From: Campylobacterales bacterium | GTDB lineage: Bacteria; Campylobacterota; Campylobacteria; Campylobacterales; Nitratiruptoraceae | Direction of reading: 5' to 3' | Assembly (NCBI GenBank): GCA_027065825.1 | Contig: JAMONM010000098.1 | Span: forward strand, 1-64,000 | Length of the DNA stretch: 64,000 nt | Part shown: in pieces, positions 1 through 9,339 of the stretch | Numbering within the stretch: position 1 is the stretch's first letter | How the letters are laid out: each line of letters opens with the position of its first letter | Notes under the pieces: model-generated | Databases searched by the model: none | Seen by the model: the letters and a program-made list of their open reading frames with translations, nothing else | Told to the model about the DNA's origin: nothing | Position numbers and translations under genes: made by a program

Positions 1-101
1 ACCAGAACTCTCTTGTTCGGATGAAGCCTGTCCACAATTTTTTCAATTACTGTAGTCTTACCGCTGTTTGAAGGGCCCGTAAAGGCTACCGCCACTCTCA
101 T
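1..101 (-). CDS. Partial P-loop NTPase, MobB-like (molybdopterin-guanine dinucleotide biosynthesis adaptor), N-terminus only
   Basis: Reverse-strand translation MRVAVAFTGPSNSGKTTVIEKIVDRLHPNKRVLV with Walker A GPSNSGKTT; runs off the window edge. Confidence 0.6.
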   Translation of the reverse strand, partial: MRVAVAFTGPSNSGKTTVIEKIVDRLHPNKRVL

Positions 102-217
102 TTTAAACCTTTGATTGCGTAACTCTATACGGAAGAGATTTTACCAAATATTAGATAAAAGGTAGTTAAGCTCATTTTGTGTATAATTTTGGCTAAAACC
201 TAAAGAGGAAACAGCTT

Positions 218-709
218 ATGAAAAGCAGATTTTTACTGGCTCTATTTACTCTTTTTGCCCTATCTTTTTCGGGATGCGGACAAAAGAGCGGATTTTCGTT
301 CTTTAGCGAAGACAGACCCTACGAGAGGGCGATAGGATATACGAAAAAAGGGGAAATAATAGTCTCTATGGAGAATAAGGCTTTTTTGATCGCCACATAC
401 TTAAACCCTATTTACGAAAAGTACAACGACGGCGAATATTTTTTTGTCAGAGTCTATATAGACAACGATTTTTCGAAAGAGAACATGAGCGGATTGCACA
501 ATCCCAAGTATCATCTTCTTTTAAACGGGAATGAACCTCTGGAGATAAAAAGATTGAGCATGGAAGATCCGCTCGTAAAAGAGATGCCGATGGTCAAACC
601 CTGGTACAAGATATATTTAGTGAAATTTCCAAAAGAGTCCAAAAAACTAAATCTGGTACTCAAAAGCGATGATTACGGTCAAACGACTCTAACTTTTTCA
701 GCTCCTTGA
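218..709 (+). CDS. Putative lipoprotein, hypothetical
   Basis: Signal peptide with lipobox-like LSFSGC; no recognised domain; RBS gaggaaac upstream. Confidence 0.6.
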   Translation: MKSRFLLALFTLFALSFSGCGQKSGFSFFSEDRPYERAIGYTKKGEIIVSMENKAFLIATYLNPIYEKYNDGEYFFVRVYIDNDFSKENMSGLHNPKYHLLLNGNEPLEIKRLSMEDPLVKEMPMVKPWYKIYLVKFPKESKKLNLVLKSDDYGQTTLTFSAP

Positions 710-2312
710 GAGCCGAGCCCTCTTTGTTTAAGATACGAAGATATACTATATAGTTTGCCAAAACCTTTTTGGCGTATTTTCTAGATTCGGGATACGAGAC
801 CAGCTCCATTCCCAAATATGGCTGATGCGGTCCCTGTTTGAATATTCCGCTTCGTATCACCTCTCTTTTTGTAAATCCTATGCCCCCGTTGTATGCGTAT
901 GCGATCAGCATAGGATGCAGTAGTTTTTTGTTTAGAAACTTCAGATGGGTTTTCGCGAAATCTACGGCTGTTTGAGGATCGAACATCATATCCAGATCGA
1001 AGGGGGACAAACCCTTGTCCTTTGCGATGGCTTTTGCCAAAAATGGCATAAACTGCATCGGTCCCAGAGCGAAGGATCTGGATACGGAAGGGGGAATGAA
1101 TCTGCTCTCTTGTCTGGCTATGGCGTAGATGAGGGCTTTGGTTTTTTCGTCGTTTTTTTCCAGAAGCTTTTCGTAAGGCGTTATAAAAGGGTGGTTTTTG
1201 TATTTGAGATCCCTTTCCAATAAAAAGGCGTAAAAAGGGAGAGTCTTTTCGTGTCTTAATCTATTTAGCCACTCTTTCAATCGTTTTTTTTCGGAGATCT
1301 CATTTAATATTTTACTCCATAAAAACGGGTCTTCGGTGTTGAAATCGATATCCTCTTTTTTCAGCTTTGCGGTAAAAGTAGGAGGCGGTTGTTTTGAAGA
1401 GCGTACTAAATAGAGCCCTTCGTTTAATTTTTCGATTACGATTTTTTGATTGCACTCTTTTTCAGCCAAAAGAGTGTAAATGTTTATATCCCACGAAGAG
1501 CAAAGATTGTGTAGATGGCTCTTTTCGCCTAACCTATAGAGCCAAAAGGCGGCTTTGTCTATATCGAATCTATAATAGGAGCTCTTTAAGGAACGCTCTA
1601 AAAACTTTTTTGCCGTTTCGTACTTTTTGTATCTGATCGCGTTCATAGCCAGTAAAAAAGAGGTTTTGTGATCGAGATTTTTAGGATCTATCTCGAAAAA
1701 GGAGAAATGCAGCTTTTTTAATTTCGGATTGGTTACGGCGATATTTACGAAACTTTTAAAACCCTTGAGGTTTTTTAGACTATCAACCAACTCTTTCGGA
1801 AGCGTTTGGTTGAACGTCTCCTCTCTGATTCGGTCTGAAACAGAATTGAACGTTTTAATGAACTCTTTGGGTCTGGTTATCAGCTTTTCGTAAATATATG
1901 GCCCTTTGAGCAATAGGTAGTATCTATGCAACTTTTCAAAAGGGGTTAGTCTATTTATAACGTAATCTTTTTCTAAAGGGGAGAGGCTCATAAATCTATA
2001 TGGGGTGAGCCAGGTCGCGATACAGGAGGAGCTAGTGGTTTTAAAATCGGGCTTATGTCTTAGACATCTGGCCGCCTCTTTGATCTCTGGACGATCGCTT
2101 TTTGCGGCGTAGGAGTAAAAGATCTTTCTGGTTACGCGTTCTACCATATAAAAAGCTTCATCAGCCTGCGCCGGAGCGATTTTTTGATTGAGAAAGCGCC
2201 ACAGATAGTAATCTTTTACGGTGCCCGAGGGTTTGTCGCGTAGCCATTCGATGGATATCTCTTTGGCTACTATTAGCAGCGGCAACAGCAGCAAAAATAG
2301 TTTCGCTCTCAT
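660..2312 (-). CDS. Soluble lytic murein transglycosylase (SLT family)
   Basis: C-terminal SLT motifs: ALIYAIARQESRF, SFALGPMQFMPFLAK, AYNGG. Confidence 0.88.
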   Translation of the reverse strand: MRAKLFLLLLPLLIVAKEISIEWLRDKPSGTVKDYYLWRFLNQKIAPAQADEAFYMVERVTRKIFYSYAAKSDRPEIKEAARCLRHKPDFKTTSSSCIATWLTPYRFMSLSPLEKDYVINRLTPFEKLHRYYLLLKGPYIYEKLITRPKEFIKTFNSVSDRIREETFNQTLPKELVDSLKNLKGFKSFVNIAVTNPKLKKLHFSFFEIDPKNLDHKTSFLLAMNAIRYKKYETAKKFLERSLKSSYYRFDIDKAAFWLYRLGEKSHLHNLCSSWDINIYTLLAEKECNQKIVIEKLNEGLYLVRSSKQPPPTFTAKLKKEDIDFNTEDPFLWSKILNEISEKKRLKEWLNRLRHEKTLPFYAFLLERDLKYKNHPFITPYEKLLEKNDEKTKALIYAIARQESRFIPPSVSRSFALGPMQFMPFLAKAIAKDKGLSPFDLDMMFDPQTAVDFAKTHLKFLNKKLLHPMLIAYAYNGGIGFTKREVIRSGIFKQGPHQPYLGMELVSYPESRKYAKKVLANYIVYLRILNKEGSALKELKKLESFDRNHRF

Positions 2313-2602
2313 AGAGAATAGGCCATCTTTATCAAGAGTTTCACCAAAAACAGATCAATAAACTGCAGTGCCAAAATTACGATCACCGGCGCCAGATCCA
2401 CGCCCCAAAAAACCGTCGGAATGTATCTTCTGATATAGGCGTATACCGGTTCCGTGAGCCGATATAGCGTTTGAACTATGGGGTTGTAGGGATCGGGTCT
2501 GATCCAAGTTATCAAAGCCGCTATTATAACTATCCATATATATACGGTTATTGCCGTATGGAGTATCGAGGCGATAGCCTCAAGAAGCGTAGATAGAATC
2601 AT
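2309..2602 (-). CDS. YggT family membrane protein
   Basis: Two hydrophobic segments with ITWIRPDPYNPIVQTLYRLTEPVYAYIRRYIP, typical of YggT. Confidence 0.85.
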   Translation of the reverse strand: MILSTLLEAIASILHTAITVYIWIVIIAALITWIRPDPYNPIVQTLYRLTEPVYAYIRRYIPTVFWGVDLAPVIVILALQFIDLFLVKLLIKMAYSL

Positions 2603-3897
2603 TTTAACACCTCTTTTATAAATTTTTTCAGATGCGGATACAACAAAGAGATTTCCGGACCGTGTTCTTCGCCGGTTAACAGAATTCTTAAAGGTTTGAA
2701 AAACCTTTTTCCTTTTAATCCGCTTCTGTTTATCAGATCTTTTTTGAGCTCTTCGAAATTATCCGGCAGATCGCGGGCTAAAATCGCGCTTTTTAGCTGC
2801 GTGATCTCTTTTTGGTATTCGGGATGTTCTCTTTCGCCGTTGAATAGTTTCTCGATCTTTTGCGAAATCTCGTTAAGTGTACTGGCCTCTTCCAGATATA
2901 TTTTAGCAAGTTCTCCGATCTCTTCATCCTCATATTCAAGCAGTTCGGCCAACTTTTTGGGTGATGTACGCTTTAGATGCTCCCTGTTTATGTATCTAAG
3001 TCTTTCCAGATCGAATTTTGCGGGAGCTTTAGAGATTTTTTTCAGATCGAACCACTCTATCGCCTCATGAAGGGTAAAAATTTCGGTTGGAGTCGTGTTC
3101 CCAAGAGCTATTAGATAGTTTGCTATCGCCTGGGGTAAAAAGCCGTTTTCTAGTAGCCATTTTACGCTGGAGGCGTTCTCCCGTTTGCTCATTTTTTTTC
3201 CATCTCTGTTTAGGATAATGGGCAGGTGGCAATACTCTATCTCCTTGTTATAACCGAGAAGATTTCGGATATAGATCTGTTTGGGCGTATTTGAGAGATG
3301 ATCTTCGCCTCTGATTACGATGGAGATATCATGGAGCATATCGTCTATGGCGCACGCGAAATTGTAGGTACTCGTTCCGTCGGCTCTAAGTATAACGAAA
3401 GAGTCCACCTCTTTGGGTTCGAAGCTCATATCCCCTTTTATTATGTCTGAGAATTTGATCGTATGAGAGGGCTTTTTTACTCTTATTACAAATGGTTCGT
3501 TCCTTTTAGCGGCTTCCTCTATCGTTATCTGTTCGCATTTTCCGCTATACCTGTAAGGAATTTTGAGCTCCTTGGCGCGTTCCCTCTCTTTTTGAAGCTC
3601 CTGCGGAGTGCAAAAACAGACGAAAGCCTTTTTCTCTTCTAAAAGTTTGTAGGCAAAGTTTTGGTGAAAAGTTAAATTTTGACTTTGATATATCGTATCC
3701 TCCCACTCTATGGAGAATTTGGCGAGTATATCCATTATTTCGCGATCTTTTCCCTCAACGTTTCTTTCTTTGTCGGTGTCCTCTATTCGCAGGAGGAATC
3801 TCTCGTTTTTCTGTTTGGCTACGATATAGTTGAAAATTGCCACTCTCAGATTACCGATATGCATATCTCCCGTAGGGCTGGGTGCGAATCTTAACAT
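2599..3897 (-). CDS. gltX: Glutamyl-tRNA synthetase (GluRS)
   Basis: Class I HIGH motif (APSPTGDMHIGNLRVA) and KMSKR; RGEDHLSNTPKQ. Confidence 0.92.
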   Translation of the reverse strand: MLRFAPSPTGDMHIGNLRVAIFNYIVAKQKNERFLLRIEDTDKERNVEGKDREIMDILAKFSIEWEDTIYQSQNLTFHQNFAYKLLEEKKAFVCFCTPQELQKERERAKELKIPYRYSGKCEQITIEEAAKRNEPFVIRVKKPSHTIKFSDIIKGDMSFEPKEVDSFVILRADGTSTYNFACAIDDMLHDISIVIRGEDHLSNTPKQIYIRNLLGYNKEIEYCHLPIILNRDGKKMSKRENASSVKWLLENGFLPQAIANYLIALGNTTPTEIFTLHEAIEWFDLKKISKAPAKFDLERLRYINREHLKRTSPKKLAELLEYEDEEIGELAKIYLEEASTLNEISQKIEKLFNGEREHPEYQKEITQLKSAILARDLPDNFEELKKDLINRSGLKGKRFFKPLRILLTGEEHGPEISLLYPHLKKFIKEVLK

Positions 3898-3990
3898 GAA
3901 CTCTCCTGACCTTTGTGTGGCATATGGATGCCGAATGTGGGTGATTTTATCTAAAATTTGGTATATTTAGCATAAAAAACCGGAGTTGCT

Positions 3991-4815
3991 TTGAGAGCTT
4001 TGAAAAGAAGGGTAGTTTCAAACATAATTTCCAGGGGTTTCGGCAAATTCGCAAGCCATAGGTTTCACCCGCTTTTGCAAAAGATAATAAACAGATCCTA
4101 TGCCAGATTGATGAAGGTGGATCTGAGCGAATTCGAAAGCGCGGAAAAGTACGACACCCTGAACGAGCTTTTCGTAAGAGAGCTTAAAAAAAGAAGAGAG
4201 ATTGATCTAAACGAGAGTGCCGTAATTTCGCCCACAGACTCTTTGGTTACCGAATCTTCCTATGCCGTAGAGGGCAGGGCGATGCAGATAAAAGGGATGG
4301 AGTACTCTTTAAGCGAGCTTTTAAGGGAAATAGATCCTAAAAATCTAAACAGAGTCTCAAAAGGCGGCTATATCAATCTCTATCTCTCTCCGCGAGACTA
4401 CCACAGATATCATGTTCCGTGCGATATGTACGTGAAAAAGGCCGTACATATTCCGGGCAGACTCTATCCTGTAAATTTGAGATATCTCAAAAAGAGAATC
4501 AATCTTTTCGTGGAAAACGAAAGAGTTGTCCTGGAATGCGAGACCATGCAGGGGATACTCTTTTATATAGTTTTAGTGGGCGCGTTGAACGTTGGGCAGA
4601 TGAGGTTGGTCTTTGAAAGCAGAATCGAGACCAACAGGCCCGGGGAGATCTCGGTATACGAATACGGCGATCTTATGATGAGAAAGGGCGAACTGCTGGG
4701 GTATTTCAAAATGGGATCGACGGTTGTTATGATATTTGAAAACGGACGGATAAGACTAGCCGCAAAAAGGGGCGAGAAAGTAAAATACGGCCAAAAAATA
4801 GCCGAAATTATATGA
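3991..4815 (+). CDS. psd: Phosphatidylserine decarboxylase
   Basis: SPRDYHRYHVP and FxMGSTVVMIFE processing-site region (GSTV); TTG start. Confidence 0.9.
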   Translation: MRALKRRVVSNIISRGFGKFASHRFHPLLQKIINRSYARLMKVDLSEFESAEKYDTLNELFVRELKKRREIDLNESAVISPTDSLVTESSYAVEGRAMQIKGMEYSLSELLREIDPKNLNRVSKGGYINLYLSPRDYHRYHVPCDMYVKKAVHIPGRLYPVNLRYLKKRINLFVENERVVLECETMQGILFYIVLVGALNVGQMRLVFESRIETNRPGEISVYEYGDLMMRKGELLGYFKMGSTVVMIFENGRIRLAAKRGEKVKYGQKIAEII

Positions 4816-4826
4816 AGGAGAGACCA

Positions 4827-5096
4827 ATGAGTAATAACGAAGATGTTTTGATCGTCGAAGCGGAGATTTTGCCCAACGGTGTAGGCGGATGGGTTATAAA
4901 AGCGGTTAATACGGAAACGAATGAGGAGCGCTACTGCGAGACAATAGAGGAGTACAACGCCTTTTTAAACGAAGCGGTCTACTCTACGGCCAAGGAGAGT
5001 TTTCAGGCGGTTTGGAACGAATCTCCCCGGGCGACGCCGGAGATGATCGCGGACGTTAGAAGCAAACTTATGAAGTTTTACAACGAGATGGAGTAG
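4827..5096 (+). CDS. Conserved small hypothetical protein
   Basis: ORF with RBS gaaggagag before ATG at 4827; overlaps no other CDS; no recognised domain. Confidence 0.6.
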   Translation: MSNNEDVLIVEAEILPNGVGGWVIKAVNTETNEERYCETIEEYNAFLNEAVYSTAKESFQAVWNESPRATPEMIADVRSKLMKFYNEME

Positions 5097-5097
5097 A

Positions 5098-5616
5098 TTA
5101 TTCCTCTCCCCAAGGAAGACCGCTCTTTTTCCATCCGAAAATGAAGCCGTCTTCTACGTTGTAGACGTTTTTATAGCCGTTCTTGGCAAGAAGATTCGCC
5201 GCGTACCGGCTGCGTGCGCCGCTTCTGCAAATTACTACTATTGCGGTGGGTTTAAATGATTTTACGGCTTTTTTGACGCTGTTTAGGAACTCTTCGTTCT
5301 CCTGAGGAACGATGTCGTACGTTTTGTGCGCGTCGAAAGCTCTCCCTTTTTTGAGCTCATATTTCGCCAATGCTATTCTCGAATCGATCTTTTTGGGCTT
5401 GTAGTGATAAAAGAATATCGGAATGTTTACCGCTCCTACAGGATGTCCCGCGTACAGAAACTCTCCCGGGGTTCTAACGTCTATTACGAGAGCACCTTTT
5501 TTTTGCATGGAGTATGCCTCTTGAGAGTCTATATCCTCTTCGTAATAGATCTCCTGACCAAATAGCGTGGACAATAGCCCAAAGAGGATCGCGGTGCCGA
5601 CTATAACCCTTTTCAA
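5098..5616 (-). CDS. Rhodanese-like domain protein, exported
   Basis: Rhodanese signature VIDVRTPGEF and active-site loop CRSGARSRYAA; TTG start at 5616 with GGAG upstream and signal peptide LKRVIVGTAILFGLLSTLFG. The longer 5098..5922 ORF extends into the intergenic region. Confidence 0.8.
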   Translation of the reverse strand: MKRVIVGTAILFGLLSTLFGQEIYYEEDIDSQEAYSMQKKGALVIDVRTPGEFLYAGHPVGAVNIPIFFYHYKPKKIDSRIALAKYELKKGRAFDAHKTYDIVPQENEEFLNSVKKAVKSFKPTAIVVICRSGARSRYAANLLAKNGYKNVYNVEDGFIFGWKKSGLPWGEE

Positions 5617-5713
5617 TGTTGACTCCTTTATGAAAATTAGTTTTGAAAAAGTACAAAAAAGGGACTTAAAATCGCCTTGATAATAAATGAAAAGAGGATC
5701 TTTTATAGTGATA

Positions 5714-5730
5714 TTGATAATGATTATCAA
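5714..5730. promoter_or_regulatory. Fur box candidate, perfect 8-1-8 inverted repeat TTGATAATGATTATCAA
   Basis: Matches GATAATGATAATCATTATC-like Fur consensus; upstream of porin-feoA-feoB; a second degenerate site (CATTATCGTTATTATTA) follows near 5751-5767. Confidence 0.8.
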
Positions 5731-5819
5731 AATTAAGAATAGAGTAAGCTCATTATCGTTATTATTACAGCGAAAAGAGTGAAACTTTTCAGCTACCAAA
5801 ATAGCAAAAAGGATTACGG

Positions 5820-7007
5820 ATGCGACTCTTTTTAATATTGGCCGTATTTTTAGGAGCCTTTTTAAAGGGAGAGACCTCTTTGAGGAACAGACTGGGCGAA
5901 AACGCTCCTTTGGAACATACAAAAAGCGAGCTGAGGTTCGGATACAAGAGCGTTAGCGAGGGAGATGCGACCAAGAGGGCGTTTGCGGTGGGAGGTCACC
6001 TTCACTTTTATACGAAGCGGTTTATGAACGTTTCGGGAGTACTTAGCATATATAGCGTGGCCGATTTCGGTCTAAATCCGGATTTCGAATCGAGAGACCA
6101 GGATCTGTTGGGAGCGTCAAAAAGAGGCGGTTCGATGGTAAGCGAGGCCTTTTTAAGATACAGCGGAGGAAAAAGCGTATTGATGGTAGGCAGGATGATG
6201 GTTGATACGCCACATATGGACAGTGACGACATTATGATGGTGCCAAACTTTTTCGAAGGACTCTGTTTCAAAAAAGAGCTGGGTGAAGATTACAGGTTGA
6301 CGCTGGCAAAATTCGACAAAATGGCCGGATGGGAAAACGGGGCTGAGGCCTTTAGTTTTGTAGATATCTCAAAGGTAGCGGGACTTGAGGGAAAAAGCGG
6401 GGGAGTCGCTTTCGCCGCGATGGAGAAGCTCGTTGGAGAGACTCTGTTTGAGGTCTGGTTTTATCGTTTTTTCGATATAGCTGACGATCTGTACGTAAAA
6501 TTTTCAAAAACTTTTTTTACCGAAACCTTCGTACTGGATGCGGCGTTCCAGTTCGACAGGGCGTGGAGCGGGAAGGATAGTTATTTATATGACATACAAA
6601 GCGCCACAGCCGGAGTACTGCTGGAATTGTTCGTAAAAGATGTTAAAATTATGGCTGCCTACAACGAAGAGTTCGGAAGTAGCGCCAGTATGTTCAGTTT
6701 GGGCGGAGGACCCTTTTTTACCTCTATGGAGTATGAGACGATAGACGCTGTTTCTGCGCCGGCCGTTGCTTACAATTTAGGAGTGGAGTTTGAAATGGGC
6801 GATTACGCCTCTTTGGGGTATCTTATAGGAGAGTTTAAGGCAAAAGATGATAATGATTATCATAGTATAGAGCGGGATATCTATATCCAGAGCGATATCG
6901 GCGATAGTTTTTCGTTACAAGCCGTTTTTAGCAGTGTCGACTTTAGGCACGATCAAAACTCTATAAGTTCGTTCAGGCTTATACTAAAAAGAAGCTTTAG
7001 GAGATAG
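5820..7007 (+). CDS. Outer-membrane porin-like protein (Opr/OprD-like family of Campylobacterota)
   Basis: Signal peptide, alternating beta-barrel pattern, VGRMMVDTPHMDSDDIMMVPNFFEG; first gene ahead of feoAB. Confidence 0.7.
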   Translation: MRLFLILAVFLGAFLKGETSLRNRLGENAPLEHTKSELRFGYKSVSEGDATKRAFAVGGHLHFYTKRFMNVSGVLSIYSVADFGLNPDFESRDQDLLGASKRGGSMVSEAFLRYSGGKSVLMVGRMMVDTPHMDSDDIMMVPNFFEGLCFKKELGEDYRLTLAKFDKMAGWENGAEAFSFVDISKVAGLEGKSGGVAFAAMEKLVGETLFEVWFYRFFDIADDLYVKFSKTFFTETFVLDAAFQFDRAWSGKDSYLYDIQSATAGVLLELFVKDVKIMAAYNEEFGSSASMFSLGGGPFFTSMEYETIDAVSAPAVAYNLGVEFEMGDYASLGYLIGEFKAKDDNDYHSIERDIYIQSDIGDSFSLQAVFSSVDFRHDQNSISSFRLILKRSFRR

Positions 7008-7008
7008 T

Positions 7009-7236
7009 ATGAAGAGCGTTTTGGATATGAAGATTTCCGAAACAGCGAGAATCAAAAGAATAACGGCCCAAGAGCCTGTCAAAGGCAGACTTACCGCGAT
7101 GGGGATAGCCAAAGGTAACCTCATAAAGCTTTTGGACCACACTCTGAAAAAGCAGACGTGGGAAGTGGAAGTGGAAGGTACCAGAGTGGCTTTGAGAAAA
7201 GAGGAGGCGGCCTCAATAATGGTGGAGGAGATATAA
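7009..7236 (+). CDS. feoA: Ferrous iron transport protein A
   Basis: FeoA SH3-like domain (RLTAMGIAKGNLIKLL...); immediately upstream of feoB. Confidence 0.88.
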   Translation: MKSVLDMKISETARIKRITAQEPVKGRLTAMGIAKGNLIKLLDHTLKKQTWEVEVEGTRVALRKEEAASIMVEEI

Positions 7237-7240
7237 AAAC

Positions 7241-9337
7241 ATGAAAAAGATAAAGGTGGCCATGGTAGGCCAGCCTAACGTGGGAAAATCCTCTATAATC
7301 AATTCAATAAGTGACGCGAGACTCCACGTAGGAAACTTTGCCGGTGTGACGGTAGAGAAAAAAGAGGTTTTGATAAAAAGGGGAGATAAAGAGATAGATA
7401 TCGTCGATCTGCCGGGGATCTATTCTCTTAATGCGTATACGCCCGAGGAGCAGGTAGCGAAAAGATATCTTATAGAAGAGGATTACGACATATTGGTTAA
7501 CGTGGTCGACGCCAACGTTTTGCAAAGAAATCTGATCTTTACCATGCAGCTGCTGGATATGGGCAAAAAGATGATTTTGGTCGTCAATATGATTGACGAG
7601 CTCGAAAAGGCTGGCGGAAAGATCGATGACAAACGACTCTCAGAACTTTTGGGAATTCCCGTTGTACTGGCCTCCGCGAAAGAGAAGAGGGGAGTCGAGA
7701 ATATAGTCGAAAAGATTTTGGAGCTTTACGATGCGCCAAAACCGAAACGTAAAATTTACTATAACGAAAAGATCGAGTATGAGATAGAAAAGCTAAAAAA
7801 GATTCTGTTAAAGTCGCCGCATTTTCATGATCCCGAACTGGCGCGATTTTACGTTATCAGGCTGTTGGAAAAGGATGAGGATATATACAAAATCGTCCAC
7901 GATCTGCCCATATTTTTGGAATTGCACGAGGTTCTTGGAGAGAGTATCAAAAGATTGAAACTGGAGTTTGACGAAGATAGCGTATCCGATATTTTGGCGG
8001 ACGAGAGAAACTCTCTCGCTAAAAGTATCGTGATGCAGTCCATGATAATGCCTCAGAAAGAGACGCTGACCGACAGGATAGATAAAATTTTAATTCATCC
8101 GGTTTTCGGGCTGCCCATTTTTCTGTTTTTTATGTGGACTCTTTTTCAGCTGACTTTTCAGGTTGGCTCTATACCGATGGAGTATATAGACCAGGTCTTT
8201 ACGAATTTTGGCGACTGGCTCAAAAATATTCTGCCTCAAGGCGATCTAAACTCCGTTATAACTGAGGGCGTAGTTCCGGCTGTAGGCGCGATTGTGATGT
8301 TTTTGCCCAACATTTTGATCCTCTTTTTGGGAATCAATCTGCTGGAACAGACCGGTTATATGGCCAGAGCCGCCTTTTTGCTGGACGGTTTTTTGAAAAA
8401 GTTCGGTTTGCAGGGCAAGGCGTTTATCCCGCTGGTTAGCGGATTTGGATGTACCGTTCCGGCTTATATGGCGGCAAGAACGTTGAAAAATCCCAAAGAC
8501 AGACTCATAACGATGCTGGTTTTGGGATTTATGAACTGTTCGGCCAGACTACCGGTATACGTACTACTAATAGCCGCTTTTTTTCCTGCGCACAACGCCG
8601 GCAACGTTCTGTTTGTGATCTATATCGGCGGCGCGCTGCTGGGACTTTTAGTGGCAAAAATATTAAGAGAGCTACTCTTTAAGGGCGAGCCCGAACCTTT
8701 TGTAATGGAGATGCCTCCTTATAGATTCCCTTCGCTGAAAGCTCTGGCTATGGAGCTGTGGATAAAGGCGAAAATTTTTATAAAAAAGGCCGGAACCTTT
8801 ATCGCGGCCGCGGCGATGATCGTTTGGTTTTTGAGCTCCTATCCGAAAAATCCGGAGCTTTTGGCCGAATACGAAGCAAGAATCGAAGCCGCGGTGAGCG
8901 AGAGTCAGAAAAAGGCCCTTTACAACGAGCTGGCGGCCAAAGAGTTGGAGAGCAGTTATCTGGGGAAGATAGGCAAGTTTATAGAACCTGTTTTCGAACC
9001 TCTCGGATTCGATTGGAGACTCAGCGTGGCAACCATTAGCGGTCTGGCCGCCAAGGAGGTGATAGTTTCCACTTTGGCGACTCTATATGCTGTCGGCGAA
9101 GCGGACGAAACCAGCAGTACGCTCAGGGCGAAACTCGCTCAGAGCGTCGATTTTAAAACCGCCGTGGCATTAATTGTTATAATAATGATTTATTCGCCCT
9201 GTGTGGCCGCCATGAGTACTTTTTACGCGGAGATTCCCCAATGGGCGTGGAGAGGGTTTTATACCGTATATCCGAATGTACTCGCGTGGTTGGCCGCTTT
9301 TACCGTATATAAAATATTGGAGTTTGTCGGATTGTAG
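7241..9337 (+). CDS. feoB: Ferrous iron transport protein B
   Basis: GTPase GQPNVGKSS, DLPGIYSL, NxxD; FeoB membrane core GFGCTVPAYMAARTL. Confidence 0.97.
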   Translation: MKKIKVAMVGQPNVGKSSIINSISDARLHVGNFAGVTVEKKEVLIKRGDKEIDIVDLPGIYSLNAYTPEEQVAKRYLIEEDYDILVNVVDANVLQRNLIFTMQLLDMGKKMILVVNMIDELEKAGGKIDDKRLSELLGIPVVLASAKEKRGVENIVEKILELYDAPKPKRKIYYNEKIEYEIEKLKKILLKSPHFHDPELARFYVIRLLEKDEDIYKIVHDLPIFLELHEVLGESIKRLKLEFDEDSVSDILADERNSLAKSIVMQSMIMPQKETLTDRIDKILIHPVFGLPIFLFFMWTLFQLTFQVGSIPMEYIDQVFTNFGDWLKNILPQGDLNSVITEGVVPAVGAIVMFLPNILILFLGINLLEQTGYMARAAFLLDGFLKKFGLQGKAFIPLVSGFGCTVPAYMAARTLKNPKDRLITMLVLGFMNCSARLPVYVLLIAAFFPAHNAGNVLFVIYIGGALLGLLVAKILRELLFKGEPEPFVMEMPPYRFPSLKALAMELWIKAKIFIKKAGTFIAAAAMIVWFLSSYPKNPELLAEYEARIEAAVSESQKKALYNELAAKELESSYLGKIGKFIEPVFEPLGFDWRLSVATISGLAAKEVIVSTLATLYAVGEADETSSTLRAKLAQSVDFKTAVALIVIIMIYSPCVAAMSTFYAEIPQWAWRGFYTVYPNVLAWLAAFTVYKILEFVGL

Positions 9338-9339
9338 CT

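Noticed and set aside
5617-5922. N-terminal extension of the rhodanese ORF to 5922
   Set aside because: It would cross the Fur-box intergenic region and overlap the porin gene; TTG 5616 with RBS and signal peptide is more plausible
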